Positions 1-14,000 of a stretch of 64,000 nucleotides of DNA are shown here, in pieces; the first letter of the stretch is position 1, and the number at the start of each line of letters is the position of its first letter. Source of the DNA: Mytilus galloprovincialis (lineage: Eukaryota; Mollusca; Bivalvia; Mytilida; Mytilidae); NCBI RefSeq assembly GCF_965363235.1, contig NC_134851.1, positions 50,782,833 to 50,846,832 of the forward strand. Direction: 5' to 3'. The notes beneath the pieces are model-generated. The model ran no database searches. It worked only from the letters and a program-made list of their open reading frames with translations, and had not been told where the DNA came from. A program made the position numbers and the translations under genes.

Positions 1-1246
1 GCTCTCATACCAAATCTTCCTATATTAAAATAATATTGATCTTATACATCGAAGGCAGACAAATTAATGATGTCATTAGTTATAAGTATTGCTGTATACA
101 GTATCTTCTACTGAAGTTTAAGAAAAGTGGCATAAAATCTCAAATCAAGAAAAATAACAATGAATGTTTAGACATTAATAAAATTCTGACTCAGTTGGTA
201 TATAATAATAATAATGTAATCTTAAAGTCTTTAAGTATCATCAAGCACCATGTGTCTCATCTTGTAGATTTATAAATGGCATATAAGACAAAGTTTAAAT
301 ATCAACCAACCTAAATAATATGTAACAAAAAATCTATGCACATAACATATAGCTAAAATTCAAGACATCTTCAAGCAGGAAGTGACTGCACAACAGAAAA
401 TAAACTTTGTTTAAAGATACAACTCATCATGATTAGTTCCTAACCAAATAACATATCATTCCTCAATACAGAAGTTGGAAAAAATGTAACAAAAATCATC
501 TTACCTCCTATATATTTCTAGGACTATCATTGGTTAAAAGCGACCGTGTGGAGACCATGTATATTTAATATGGGCATGGTTTAATGTGAGACACAGTTAG
601 TATTGGTATATATCTCTTTAAGAAAAAAACACGACGTTGAGGAAAAATCTGAAAACACGGACAACAGACAAAGAAATTGATGATGAATGATTGAAAAAAA
701 TGCAGAAAACACATGAAAAGGTGATAAATCATTATTGTTGGCATTTGTTTTCATATTGACCAAGAGTTTGTTATATTGAAGACTTGTTCACCTTGATAGA
801 ACACCAATCAAAAGGTTCCTAAATGACACATATTAAGATAGTCTGCAAGATATATTTGTTACACAAAGTGCTATTGGAATTTACTGACCCTATACATGTA
901 TATAACATATAAGGTCAGTCACTTATATTATTCCACTGCTTATACATAATGGTAGTTCAATCAATATTTGATTGGTTGAGACTATCCCAAGTCATTGAAC
1001 AAATCTTTATATTCCCCTCTGAAATGTCAGGACTAAATCAAGGGAGGTAATCTGCAGTTATTGTAAATAAGTAAACAAGTAAACAATGCATAGGCAGTGG
1101 AATAACACATTCATTTCCCTTGGCCTTGGTAGATATGAAGATTTAATCACCCTTATTTTTGGGTGAACAAATCTTCATATCTTCCTCTGGCAAGGGAAAT
1201 AACTGTATCATATTGAATGCCAAATGGTTTATAAAATAATAATCAC
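1..1246. other. Downstream SLC15 intron or flank, no exon recognised
   Basis: A+T-rich sequence following the donor of SLC15 exon 21 (minus strand). I looked for an exon resembling the last PEPT transmembrane helices and did not find one. A donor-like CTTAC on the plus strand near 500 does not follow sequence that looks like this family. Short open frames here show no protein similarity I recognise. Confidence 0.5.
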
Positions 1247-4200
1247 CTGTGAATATCCAAACGAGAGACCAGTAATTGAGAAAAGAATTTCCCCCACAGT
1301 TATAACTATATACTGTGGTACCATGACCAACATAGACAAGGAGTTCTGTTCTACACTGGTGAATAACATTAGGTTTGTCTGAAATAAACAACAGTTATAA
1401 CTATACACTGTGGTACCATGACAAACATAGACAAGGAGTTCTGTTCTACACTGGTGAATAACATTAGGTTTGTCTGAAATAAACAACAGTTATAACTATA
1501 TACTGTGGTACCATGACAAACATGGACAAGGAGTTCTGTTCTACACTGGTGAATAACATCAGGTTTGTCTGAAATAAACAACAGTTATAACTATATACTG
1601 TGGTACCATCACAAACATGGACAAGGAGTTCTGTTCTACACTTGTGAATAACATAAAGTTTGTCTGAAATAAAGACAACAGTTATAACTATATACTGTGG
1701 TACCATCACAAACATAGACAAGGAGTTCTGTTCCACACTGGTGAATAACATTAGGTTTGTCTGAAATAAACAACAGTTATAACTATATACTGTGGTACCA
1801 TCACAAACATGGATAAGGTTCTACACTGGTGAATAACATTAGGTTTGTCTGAAATAAACAACAGTTATAACTATATACTGTGGTACCATGACAAACATGG
1901 ACAAGGAGTTCTGTTCTACACTGGTGAATAACATCAGGTTTGTCTGAAATAAAGAACAGTTATAACTATATACTGTGGTACCATGACAAACATAGACAAG
2001 GAGTTCTGTTCTACACTGGTGAATAACATTAGGTTTGTCTGAAATAAAGAACAGTTATAACTATATACTGTGGTACCATGACAAACATGGACAAGGAGTT
2101 CTGTTCTACACTGGTGAATAACATCAGGTTTGTCTGAAATAAACAACAGTTATAACTATATACTGTGGTACCATCACAAACATGGACAAGGAGTTCTGTT
2201 CTACACTGGTGAATAACATTAGGTTTGTCTGAAATAAACAACAGTTATAACTATATACTGTGGTACCATGACAAACATAGACAAGGAGTTCTGTTCTACA
2301 CTGGTGAATAACATCAGGTTTGTCTGAAATAAAGAACAGTTATAACTATATACTGTGGTACCATGACAAACATGGACAAGGAGTTCTGTTCTACACTGGT
2401 GAATAACATCAGGTTTGTCTGAAATAAAGAACAGTTATAACTATATACTGTGGTACCATGACAAACATAGACAAGGAGTTCTGTTCTACACTGGTGAATA
2501 ACATCAGGTTTGTCTGAAATAAACAACAGTTATAACTATATACTGTGGTACCATCACAAACATGGACAAGGAGTTCTGTTCTACACTGGTGAATAACATT
2601 ACATTTGTCTGAAATAAAGAACAGTTATAACTATATACTGTGGTACCATCACAAACATGGACAAGGAGTTCTGTTCTACACTGGTGAATAACATCAGGTT
2701 TGTCTGAAATAAAGAACAGTTATAACTATATACTGTGGTACCATGACAAACATAGACAAGGAGTTCTGTTCTACACTGGTGAATAACATCAGGTTTGTCT
2801 GAAATAAATAACAAGTTATAACTATATACTGTGGTACCATGACAAACATAGACAAGGAGTTCTGTTCTACACTAGTGAATAACATCAGGTTTGTCTGAAA
2901 TAAAGAACATGAAAATAAAACAATAATACTTGTCTGATAAATAACAGTAAAACTTGTACAACTGAAAATAATCTAAAATGTTTTTATCCAAAAAAAAAAC
3001 CACCTGATAATGTATTAATGTTGCAGGTTATCAATAATTGGTTATAGTGTATTGTTTGCAATACCTTGTCATCAAGTTAACAAAACATTTTTTGGTCATT
3101 TGCATGTGTTCACAACGATAAAGGTTGAACACATATAATGAATTAAGAGTGCATTTAGTGTTTTACACAGCTTCTGGGTTTTTTTTTTAACACATATTAC
3201 TTTTGACTTCTAGGTGTTTAAACAAATGATGAAAATTAATCTTCCACCAGAATTTCTGTTGTAAAGACAGGCTGCATATGACACATTTGTCTTTTTATGA
3301 TTACTTTATATCCAAGGATAAATTTGAAAGGACATTTCTATGTAATAAAAGCTTTGATATACCAGTACTTACTTTGCTATTTTCATTATATAACAGAAGT
3401 GTATATATTCCACCTATACCCAACTTGACAGTAGACACCAGACTCCAATCTGTTGCATTATCACCATTCTTCGGTAACTTATAAACTTCATAACTGTTAA
3501 ATTAATTGTTATTAGGTAAACAGATAGTAAATTTTCATTACAGCAAAATGATTCAATACATCATCTCTAAACATCAGGCCTAAGTCATGAACAGACCCTT
3601 CATATTAAGAATGTTCTATTGAAGTAACAGTAGATATAATGATGTTGTTTTACAGCATAACTTATAATTCTTAAGGTGGTACCCAACACCTTAACTAAAA
3701 TTAATTTGGCTCGTTTAATTTTCATAAAATTTTGACTAAGTATTTACTTTAACCCTTTGACAAAAATATAAAAATTTCAAAAAATTTTAACCAACCGTTT
3801 TATCAGAAAAATTACACTGGTTATATAGCAGTTTGACAAACACTTATTTTGATCATCGAGAAGCTTAATATTCCCTAAACAACACAACGTAATTAAAACG
3901 TTTAGCTGATTTTACAGAGTTATCTCCCTGTAGTGTTAGGTACCAAATGATTATTTTATCTATATTTGGTAGCTATTGATTTGTTTAATTTCTCCTAGAT
4001 TTTCCATTTCCAGTAACTGTGATGACAATGTTATTATTATTCATAACAAAAGAAAATAATGTTCATCTGTTTTATGTAAAACTTTCCTCTTTAATCCTTC
4101 ATACAGATTCACACAACAGGAGATTAAAGAAATATTATTTTGCACAAAAAAGAGAATTTACACAGGGAAAACCATGCCAAAGTTTAAAAATTACAGCTTA

Positions 4201-7200
4201 TTAATTTACAAATAGAAATATCATCTTACCTTTCAGGTTCTAAAGACAGGTGGGTGTGGTTTTTGATATCAAATGTGATCCCTGTTTTCTCTGTAACAGT
4301 ACCAGTATAAGTAGTTGGTACCAGTTTCACACTCCCTATAGAATTATCCATATTCATAACACTGAAAAAAGTGTGCAGTTTTATAGAAGTTGTATACAAT
4401 AGTTGTACATGAGTCTTTGCTGTTACTCCTAAATTCTGCATACTTCGTAGAGAAGCAGCAAATACCAATTTTAAAGTCTTTGTTTTGACCTAGCCAAGGT
4501 TCAAACAAACACCCTCTGATGACCAAGCTGAACATGCTACCACTTGTGACCAGACCACAACACCACTGATACAATATAGAGATGTGGTAGGATTGCCAAT
4601 TTTCAAATGAAGTTGATGTAAGCAATTATTGGCAACAGTATGGCCTTCAACAATGAATAAACCCATACATTATAATTGACTATAAACTGCCATGAAATTA
4701 TCAAATAACTTCACTGAGAAATTTAACGTCATAATTTATAACAAAACAAAAATTGTAAAACAAATGATCAACTGACAACCACTGAATTATAGGTTCCTGA
4801 CTTGGGACAAGCACATACAGATTGTAGTAGTTACCAAAGATTAACCTTCATCACCAAGGACCACAGATTGACCCTAATAACTTAAGACAACAGGTTGACC
4901 CTGATAACCAAGAACCAAAGTTCTCAAAACAAATTATTCTTTCTACTTGATTTCCAATCCATTAGGCATAGATTTGGTGATGCCAATTACAAAAAGTAGG
5001 TATAAATAACCCATTATTGGATTTCTGAAGTTACAATTTACCTTCTCCTTTAGAAGAAGATACCACAAGGGTTTAAAAGAGAGGCTATACCATGACATTT
5101 TTGTGCAAAAAAAAAAACCTATTCTGATGTTTCCATTTTCTGTTGATCATGATTTATGGGAACATATCACAAAAGGTAAAACAGGTAAGATTTTTAAGAG
5201 ATATATTGGAATCTTCCAAACATTATAAAAGATATATTGGAATCTTCCAAAGATTATAAAAGATATATTGGAATCCTCCAAAGATTAATAACAGATATAT
5301 TGGAATCTTCCAAAGATTAATAAAAGATATATTGGAATCTTCCAAACATTAATAAGAGACATATTTGATTTACCTTATTAAAGCATTTCCTTCTCCTGAT
5401 TTCTTTCTTTGATCCTTTATCTGAATAAAATAGGAAATATTATTGTACAATTTAATAAACATAGGATTCACTTCTTGATATTTCTGTGAATTTGTGTCGT
5501 GCACCCTGTATACCATCTCTATATGTATGATTAAATTTGCCTTACTCGTCTATTATATAAATTGAATATTTCCAAGCAGGCAATAAAAAGAATTAAAATA
5601 GCATGTATACATTTATTTACTGAATCAAAGCCGTTAAGAGATTCATTAGATCCTCTTGAACTTAAAAAACATTTTAATAGTAAATTTACATTATTATTTG
5701 TTTGTATTGTAAAAGTTCTATTGGTTATCAATTTTGTTTTGAGCAGTGTACATGTTGTAATCAAATTAATCTGAGGATAAATAAGTTACTATTGTGAACT
5801 TTTACAAAAGGAACTTTTTTCTTAGGACTCATATAATACCGTTAAAAGAAATAAAGCTGGATGATACACACTTAAAGGTACCTAAATTATCTCCCTTTAT
5901 ACTACCCCTGGACAACAAAGAACAGAAAGAGTGGTTCCATCATCTTTCAATATTAAACAAATGCCCCTGTTTGCATGCAACATCATAAAGGACATAATTT
6001 TAGAACGGTAAAAGCAATGCGACTCAATTTTAAACTTGATCTGTATTTTGTTGTAATAAGCATTATGTATAAGTTTCATAACATTTGGCTGTCAGAAGCA
6101 AAGTAAAGTTTGATTGCGGAAACCAGTTTTGGGATCAATTTTGGTATTGTGGCAATAGAGCAGGCATAAAAATGAAACCGTTCAATACAGACACAAAGTA
6201 TACCCACCTTAATGAGATCCAGTGACGAACTATTGTTTTGTAAAATAACAAGTCTATATGAGTGACTTCCTATGAAACTAAATGTTTTAGAGATATTTTC
6301 TGTAGAACAATCTGCTGATATATTCCATGTGATATTGCCAGGTGAGAATTTCTGAAATTCACCTAACTGAAAAAAATTAACAGTAGTACAATGTATTATA
6401 CTAATGGTATTGTTAAAAAGCAATACTTCATTCCTCAATAAAATAAAGTTAAGATCTAAGCATAAAATAAAGAAGTTTTCATATCCAAGTTATTCTTTTT
6501 TTAAAACTAGGGTTCTTGATAATGAAATTTTTCAACAATCAGTTTAAGCTTATACATATGTATGTGACATCTATTATCTATATATCATAGAGTCATGCTT
6601 TGACACATGGAACTCAATCTTTATTAAATTCACCATAACAAAACCAATAAATATTCTTCAGAAAAGATATACAGCAATATATATACCTGAAGACTGTGTA
6701 TACTCTGACTGTAGTGGGCTGAAGAAACAGATGCAGTACATGGTAACACATTGTAATGAGTTATACCTATTTCTGTAGTAGTTAAAGGAGATTCAAACTG
6801 ACTCTGAAAATAAAACAAATTGGTCATTTAGAATAACTGTTTACTATGTTAAAATATTCAAGAATAAAATTAAACTGACCTATTGTACGTGATAATGATC
6901 CACCAAAATTACATAAACTAACCCAGCAAAATAATTTAAATGATATCATATGATACTGATGTTTTTTTCTGGAGTTTCATTGAGTTCATAAGATTGAGAA
7001 GTCATACATGTAAAATATTAAGGAGCATCAATCAAGAATATTGGCAGGAACACAAAAACAAGGAAGGCTTGATAAGCAGGGTTATCACTATTATACGAAA
7101 TTTTCAATTGAGTAAACTACCTGATAATTTCCACAGTAGAGTAATATGAAAAATTATCGCTAGAAACTAAGGGTGTAAATGCCGGTCACTGAAATCAACA

Positions 7201-8045
7201 TTGTCATAGGTGAAATAGAGATAAACAGATTCTTATTTGTCATCTCAACTTGATTGCTTCCTCACTTTCGCCGTACAGGCTCAAGCAGTATAAAATCGAT
7301 ATTGTTGAGATGACCAATGATATCTATAATAAATAAATGACTATATATTTTCTGTTTTTTCATTGGCTAAAAACATAGGATATCCTCTTTGATAAAACAT
7401 TTTATTACATTGGTTGCAATGAATTACATTGATTTCCCAGTTCAATAAAAACCGATAATTTCACTTGTGAAATAAACGTGGTTATTTCACTCTCAGACGT
7501 CATACAACAATAGGTGTTGTCAAGACGTCGATAATGGTGGATCAAAACAAATTGTGAATGTGTAGAAAAAAGATATAGTTCTACATTAATTTCTTAAAAA
7601 AAGCCATTTGCCAATGTAATAAAAAGAATAACTAATTAAATAATTCAAATATTGAAAAATATTCAACTCGTGACCGAAAAACACTGATAATTAACTCATG
7701 CGCTTCGCACATTTGTGAATTGATGTGTTGTTCATTCACTCGTTGAATATTTTTTCTCTATTTGAATTTTTCGATTAGTTATCCTATAAATATTCACCGC
7801 GTAAAAAAATCATTATTGGTTACCTAAATATAGATATTCCAAGGCAATATCAATGATGTATGTTTATGACATCATGAAAATTCTGTTTTTTTTCTTTTTC
7901 TTCTTGTTTTCAGTGTATTTTTTTCTCCTAGCTCTTGTTGTTTTTCGATGTTTTTTAAATAGAAACTTTATTGATTAGGCCTAAAAAAAAAAGATATGTG
8001 TTTCCGGTAACATCATTTTGAAAAATAGGGTCGGTAGGTCGGAAT

Positions 8046-8080
<35 letters not shown>

Positions 8081-11000
8081 ACATCGTAAATGAAATCCGG
8101 AAAATTATCATGGTTTTTCCAAGTCCGGATCCGTAATTAGTTTCAAAAACCGGAAGTGTGCCATTTGCAATGTTTTTGAAGCACCTGCTGTGCAAATTTC
8201 TTGGATTTTAACCTATTTGGAATACCTTTTGACATTAATAAAATGTTTTACTGGCTTTATATGCAAGTAGAAGCAAGAGAGAAAAAATATTATGTCATCT
8301 ATCAGAAGCCTGTGTCAAAAACGGGGTTGGTTGATACAATTTTTTTTTTTTTTTTTTGAAGATCCAATAAAAAAGTTAGGGTCGGGGCTAAAAAACAGGG
8401 TCGGTCGGGTTACCGGAAACATCGATCTTTTTTTTCTCGGCCTTATTTCAACTTTTGAAAATTAACATTCAAAATCAGATAATATATCGAGTATACCTGT
8501 TTTAAATTTGTACAAATTCAAGAAAGAGAAAAAAGTCATAAAATAAAACAATTGTTGACTTTTGATTTCCATTGATGCAATGATTTATCAACCCCAGTCT
8601 GCACGGTTAACAACTACTCCAATGCCCCAGACTAGTAAAATTTCATTCAGACTAGTAAATTTTTGCAAAACTTTATTTGGCCCAATAAGAAAAATGACAG
8701 AATATTGGTCTTCAGACTAGTAGTTGAAAAAGTTTTTGGCGCAGACTGCAACCCCAGAGATATAACATTCACCCTTGGCCATTGACCCTTATGGTTTATA
8801 AATCATTGTTTCAACCTCATCAAAAGTCAAAAATTGTACAACATAGAGTTTGTTCAACTTTGTCTAGAGAAAGTAGCAAACCTTGATTTAAGCCCATACA
8901 TTTATATTTCATATGAATATTTGTGTTGTAGATTGCTGTCTTATTCCAATTGCAAATAACTAGATGAAATATTAAAAGAACTTCAGAGGAAAATTTATTC
9001 TTTTATAAAAATGGTTACTTCCCTTTCATTGGATACTAATACTGTTTTCTTGTGTTAACATTTTATTTGCCCTTACATCAATTTCTGTGACATTTGTATT
9101 TGTATGTAGCACATGTAATTAAAGAACAACAAATTAATTACCATTTTTCATAAAAGATTCAACATTATTTGTTTAATTCAATATGACATAGGATATACAA
9201 GATATGCATCATTTACATGGCATCCCAATATACCCCAAATAAAAACTCTCAAGACATCAAAATTATTCACATTATAAAAATCTAAATTACACTGTTTAAA
9301 ATATATAGAAACTTTCACTTTATATGCATAGGACAAAATGCTTAAAATGTTCTATTATATAAATATATAAGGTTATTTCATTTAACTAAATTTACCCCTT
9401 CTAGCAGGTGTGATTCTTTATTTTTGCTGTGACACACTTGCATCTATTAAGAAGTGGTAGATTTCCATGTTTAATTAATTTACTCACATTTATTTTAAGT
9501 TGCACAAAGCCTGCCATAACAAAAGCTATTACCGACAAAAACATTCCTGCAACCATTCTCTGTAGAGGTCTGAAAAATACAAAATACCAGGGTGGATTTA
9601 AATCCTGAAATTATTCTAAAATGTATAGAACCTTTATCAAACTTTTCTGCAAAAATTAGAAATAGTTTCCATATATATATGTTAATAATCATGATCTATC
9701 ATTCAATTTTAAACAGACATTTGTGGGCTGTAGCTCTGTAATAAAAAAAATCTGAATAAAAACTAAAATGTTGAATCAAATGTCTTCCAAAATATAACTG
9801 GTACTCTACATCAGCTTCAATGCTCAGAGTGAGGTGAGGTACTCTGAAGTGAGGTCAGCTTTTTGTATTTATGTTGAAGACTTTCTGTTTTGAATTTTCC
9901 TCAGGGTTTAGTATTTTTTGTGATTTCACTTTTCATTGTGACTTTGGGTGTTTGTGTTTTTTTAACTGTTATTTTGTGTCATGGATGGATACCCCATATC
10001 TTTTGTTCATACTCACCTATTAGGAACTTTACATTTATCCAAACACGGATAAATCAATTTTTCAAACAGTGGTATAAGTCCTAATATCAGGATAGGATTA
10101 AGTGCCTACAAAGAAATCATTTAAATTTCATTACAATACAGATTACTTGGAAGAATAAGGGTCCTATAAACAGGTTGGTTAAAAAGCTTTTATGCAGCTA
10201 CATATAGTATATGTATGAACGTTTTACATGTTCTGTTCCTAATGTTGTCTAGGTTGGGGTTCTACTCTTTTTCAAAATCATTTTAGGAATGACTGTAATA
10301 TTTTTTCTGTCTATGAAGAAATAACATAAAAAATGTGGTGCACACTGAATAACGCGCGTAGCGGGTTATTTAACAGTGTGCACCACATTTTTTATGTTAT
10401 TTCGAATAGACAGAAAAAATATTACAGTTATTTCTTATAATTTAATTCTAAATTCCATTTTAAACCATAGAAAACCATGAAAAAACATTGATGACGTCAC
10501 GGTCACATGACTAAATTATGTCTATGGGCTCATAACAAAATAACGTCAGCCAATCAGAAGACATGTTACATCCAAAATTAAATCATATCTGTATACAAAT
10601 ACTGTGGATTCATTTATTTTAGTGGGTATCATTTTTCCTGGATTGAGGAAAATTTGCAGTTACATGGATATTTGATTTCATGGTTTTGTAAATCTATGCA
10701 TGCAAAGCCTATAGAAAATTTGTAATTCGTAGAACATTTAAAATTGTGGTTCGGCTGTACCCAAAAATTGATATCCAACGATTAATAATAATGAATTACA
10801 GTAACTAATATTTCATTTTTTTCTTTGTAAAACCTTTGTTGTAGCACATATTTATAACATAGTTTTTGTATCTTACCTGCAATTGGTCTGGCTTGATTCT
10901 TCCAAGAGGACCCTGCAAAGGAAATAAAATTGAACAATGCCTAATTAAAAAGCAGTTATATGTTGAAAATGTTTGTATTAAATCTCATTCAGACAAGGTT

Positions 11001-14000
11001 TCAACATCAATGTTTGTATTAGGTCTCATTCAGACAAGGTTTCAACATCAATGTTTGTATAAGGTCTCATTCAGACAAGGTTTCAACATCAATGTTTGTA
11101 TTAGGTCTCATTCAGACAAGGTTTCAACATCAATGCTTGTATTAGGTCTCCTTCAGACAAGGTTTCAACATCAATGCTTGTATTAGGTCTCATTCAGACA
11201 AGGTTTCAACATCAATGCTTGTATTAGGTCTCATTCAGACAAGGTTTCAACATCAATGCTTGTATTAGGTCTCATTCAGACAAGGTTTCAACATCAATGT
11301 TTGTATTAGGTCTCATTCAGATAAGGTTTCAACATCAATATTTGAAAGTCATAGAGATACTCCTCTTCTTAACTCCCAACAGTTGTGTGTATAAAATTTT
11401 ATGCTTAACAACCAAGACACGTTTTTGGTTTTGCACCAAGAATATCACCTGTTAACCTAATAGCTTGAAACTTGGGAGGGGTCTATACTATATCCTGAAG
11501 TAATTATGTGTATAAACGTCAATAAGAATTGACTGTGTAAATAAGTCTGGCTCTATTTTGACAAGGTGTGTTAGCTTCCCATTTAACAAATATATGCACA
11601 ATCCATGTAGACAAAATACTATAACCATATCTCTTAAAGCTTTTGTTCCAAGGGAATATGAATACATTGTACTTTAATGGTATAGAAGTTAAAACAATAA
11701 CATACCATGCTGCCATCTAACTGTTCTGCTTGTAAAGTCCATCTGGATCCCTATAGAAAAATGGAAGGTAAATAAGTACTGTTCTAATATGTTTTTAAAT
11801 GTGATAGTTGATAAACAGCTGACTATGCAGTATGGGCTTTGCTCATTGTTGAAAGTAATACAGTGAACTATAGCTGTTAATTTCTGTGTCATTTGGTCTC
11901 TTGTGAAGAGGTGTGTCATTGGCAGTCATACCACATCTTCTTTTTGATATAAATTCTGACTTTTTTTATAGAACACAAATTTCCTTAAGTGCTTTAGAAA
12001 CCACAAATATCCATGTATCCTTGAAAGTTGTTAACAATGAAAACAAATAAATCCCTGTTATCTAAAATGCTTAAAACATTGAACAAGAGCTGTGTCGCTC
12101 ACCTTGGTCTATGTGCATATTAAACAAAGGACACAGATGGATTCATGACAAAATTGTGTTTTGGTGATGGTGATGTGTTTGTAGATCTTACTTTTACTAA
12201 ACATTCTTGTTCCTAACAATTTTCTCGTTCTATATAGACTTGGCCCTTTAGATACAGAGGAAAATATTTTGTAAAAATTTACAAAAATTTACCAAATTTA
12301 TGAAAATTGTTAAAAATTGACTATAAAGGGCAATAAATCCTTAAGGTGTCAACTGACCATTGTGGTCATGTTGACTTATTATTAGATCTTACTTTGCTGA
12401 ACATTATTGCTGTTTACAGTTTGTCTGTATCTATAATAGTATTCAAAATAATAACCAAAACAATTCCAATTGGGGGGCAGCAACCCAACAACCAGTTGTC
12501 CAATTCATCTCAAAATTTCAGGGCAGATAGATATTGACTTGATAAATGATAACAAACATTTCCTGAACTTTGGTCTTGTAATACATTAAGCTATACAAAC
12601 CTGTTGATCACCAAGAGCCCAGTATAATGGCAAGGGTACACATATGATTAACACTTTTAACAGACGTTTTACTTCTTCCACAAAATCAGCCTGAAAATGC
12701 AATGAAAATATTTAACAAGTGAATCTGTAAGCTACTGCTTACTAATGATACAGGAAGTTGTTGAGTGATGAATCTGAAAAAGCATCACACAGTTGCTGAC
12801 TCACATAAACCCTGAAACCAACTTTCAGAAATCCTTGTAATGTAGATCCTGAGAAAGATTTGACCGAAATATTCATGGGACAAAGGATGGACTGACAAAT
12901 AGCCTGAAGGATGAAATGACAGACATACATATCTTCTTTTTTTATATATATAGTGTATTAGGTCACTAGCACACTGTGTTACAAATTGATCTTACAGACT
13001 ATCTTCACATGTGGTATTTAGGCTAGTGGACTATCAAAGTGATTAAGTCTTCAATTTTCAGTATTAAGAACCTACTTTTATTTGTCATACAAAAAACAAA
13101 TGCCAACTATAACAACTTGCATTTCAATCATTTTAAATTTGTTTCCTGAATTTATTTCAATCGTACATTATTAATTCCTTCTTCTGTTGAAACCTTTCAG
13201 ATTTATTTTATTTTGTTTTGAAAGGGAAGTACTTATACCACTTTCAACACCGGAAAGTAAGTTTTTGTGGAGGAAAGTCTAAAAACACAGACTTGGGCAG
13301 GAAAACTGGCAAACCTAGTCTTCTTAAATCAGAGTCAAAAACACATTGCAATTAAAGTGATTACAGGCTAATTAGAGTGTAAATTAACTACTTAGAACAT
13401 TTGGTCTACAAGACTCCTGAAAAAATTTGAAGCAGCTAGTATAAATTTGTAAAAACTGATTTATCATATATCAAATATGTGTCCATATGTGTAAATGTCA
13501 ACTGCCTGCTACAGAGTCTTTGCACTCATTACCTCAAAAAGTCCAATAGAATGATCTAACCAATGTGGTCTTTTATCTGGATGTGAAATCTTCCCTTTTA
13601 TACCATACTACAATTATAAAAGAAAAAAATGGTAAAATATATAAAATGTCCTTGGATAGCATATATACACAAACATAACAGTTTTGTAAAAAATGTTTAA
13701 ATTTCTAAAATCTAAAATCAAGTTTATGGTTGAATACTCAAATATTTGACAACAGCAACTGCATATTTTAGTATTTAAAGATAAAACTTTTTTGAAACAT
13801 AAATTACTGTAAAATATAAATCTCAGACAACAAAAGAAAACATTGAAATATAATAAATAATCAATTTATTGTCATGAATGATGCAATCATAGTTAGAAAC
13901 TTAGATCAAGGCATTATAATTTGACAATAATTAAACAATAAAGTATAAAATACTTTTTTTGACTTCATTAGAATTTCTTTGAAAATTTTGGACACCACAT

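Noticed and set aside
1296..2908. Overlapping minus-strand reading frames of 63-95 codons that look like a repetitive protein
   Set aside because: They arise because the 95-bp repeat unit is a copy of part of an exon. The unit length is not a multiple of three, and each frame ends after about two units.
10866..11186. 106-codon plus-strand open frame
   Set aside because: It spans SLC15 exon 13 in antisense and then a 41-bp minisatellite, so it has no independent support as a gene.
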